A stretch of 64,000 nt of DNA from Flavisolibacter amylovorans (lineage in GTDB: Bacteria; Bacteroidota; Bacteroidia; Chitinophagales; Chitinophagaceae), in assembly GCF_039541815.1 (NCBI RefSeq), contig NZ_BAABGY010000005.1, positions 207,151-271,150 on the forward strand, read 5' to 3'. How positions within the stretch are numbered: the first letter of the stretch is position 1; each line of letters begins with the position of its first letter. The position numbers and the translations under genes were made by a program. Below the pieces are notes generated by a model, which had not been told where the DNA came from, did not search any database, and saw only the letters and a program-made list of their open reading frames with translations. Positions 63,909 through 64,000 of the stretch are shown here, one piece after another.

Positions 63909-64000
63909 TCCTAAAATAGGTTGACACAAAAGTTGACTTATATGTTAGATACAGGAGTTAGTGATTATCGTAGGCGGACTTGTAAGGATTACAGTCTTGC
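63909..64000 (+). mobile_element. Probable left end of an IS3-type insertion sequence
   Basis: TCCTAAAATAGGTTGACAC (from 63909) resembles an insertion-sequence end, and sequence character turns AT-rich. At 63942 a reading frame begins MLDTGVSDYRRRTCKDYSL and runs off the window. RRTxKDYS near the start is typical of small IS3-family OrfA proteins in Bacteroidota. Only 20 codons are visible, so the identification is tentative. Confidence 0.45.
63942..64000 (+). CDS. Start of a putative IS3-family OrfA (partial)
   Basis: The first 19 codons of a frame open to the window edge. The motif RRRTCKDYSL matches the N-terminal segment that precedes the helix-turn-helix of IS3 OrfA proteins. It could instead be an unrelated short frame; the rest of the sequence is needed to tell. 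Confidence 0.4.
   Translation, partial: MLDTGVSDYRRRTCKDYSL

Overview
The window is a 64 kb piece of a GC-rich (about 60 % by eye) Bacteroidota chromosome, most likely from the family Chitinophagaceae. This rests on type IX secretion C-terminal domains (14019-17621 and 21010-24171), repeated TAnnTTTG-type -7 promoter boxes, a serine palmitoyltransferase for sphingolipids, an aminofutalosine-route menaquinone gene (mqnE), a PafA-type phosphatase, a DPP IV protease and a DUF4954 protein. No species is claimed. No rRNA, tRNA, CRISPR array or prophage was seen. The only mobile-element signal is the probable start of an IS3-type insertion sequence at the extreme right end.

Layout. 1-9.7 kb: end of der, a small Thr-rich lipoprotein, a DUF4954 beta-helix protein, glmS, a PafA-like phosphatase, a secreted NTF2-like protein and serine palmitoyltransferase. 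10-25.7 kb: DPP IV, icd, a very large LamG/T9SS surface protein divergent from a 7TM membrane regulator with a C-terminal HTH, mqnE overlapping an M43 metalloprotease, and a nucleoside permease. 25.8-34 kb: two tandem paralogous lipoproteins, trxA and dnaE. 34-41 kb: NlpC/P60 hydrolase, a polysaccharide flippase, an M1 peptidase divergent from a peptide-binding lipoprotein, and a small acidic protein. 41-49 kb: parE, a DUF1835 protein, parC and a GH29 fucosidase. 49-58.6 kb: a TrmO-like protein, acs, an SDR, an orphan ABC ATPase, an HD protein, a methyltransferase and several envelope proteins. 58.6-64 kb: smpB, accD, accA, dapA and an esterase.

Most genes are ordinary housekeeping or envelope genes in short units that end in strong hairpin terminators. 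Translation and replication (der, smpB, dnaE, parE/parC), central carbon and lipid metabolism (icd, acs, accA/accD, serine palmitoyltransferase), cell wall (glmS, dapA, NlpC/P60, flippase) and extracellular degradation (DPP IV, M1, M43, GH29, esterase) are all represented.

The most unusual content lies between the genes. Many gaps carry short tandem arrays with an exact 7- or 8-base period, in several sequence families (AGATCNN, TTTTGAN, GAANANN, GTYTATTR, ATGTGCTA). The 7-base families are often arranged as two converging arms around a spacer, so they could fold into long imperfect hairpins. The arrays start at stop codons or end a few bases from -7 promoter boxes. Two further repeat families accompany them: a 170-180 bp element with CACGCAGCGGCGC ends, and a 3' module with a GGGGGAACTTAGG core that links stop codons to terminators. 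One composite of the first two types separates the divergent accD and accA promoters. I regard this repeat system as the best candidate for something undescribed; what it does is inference.
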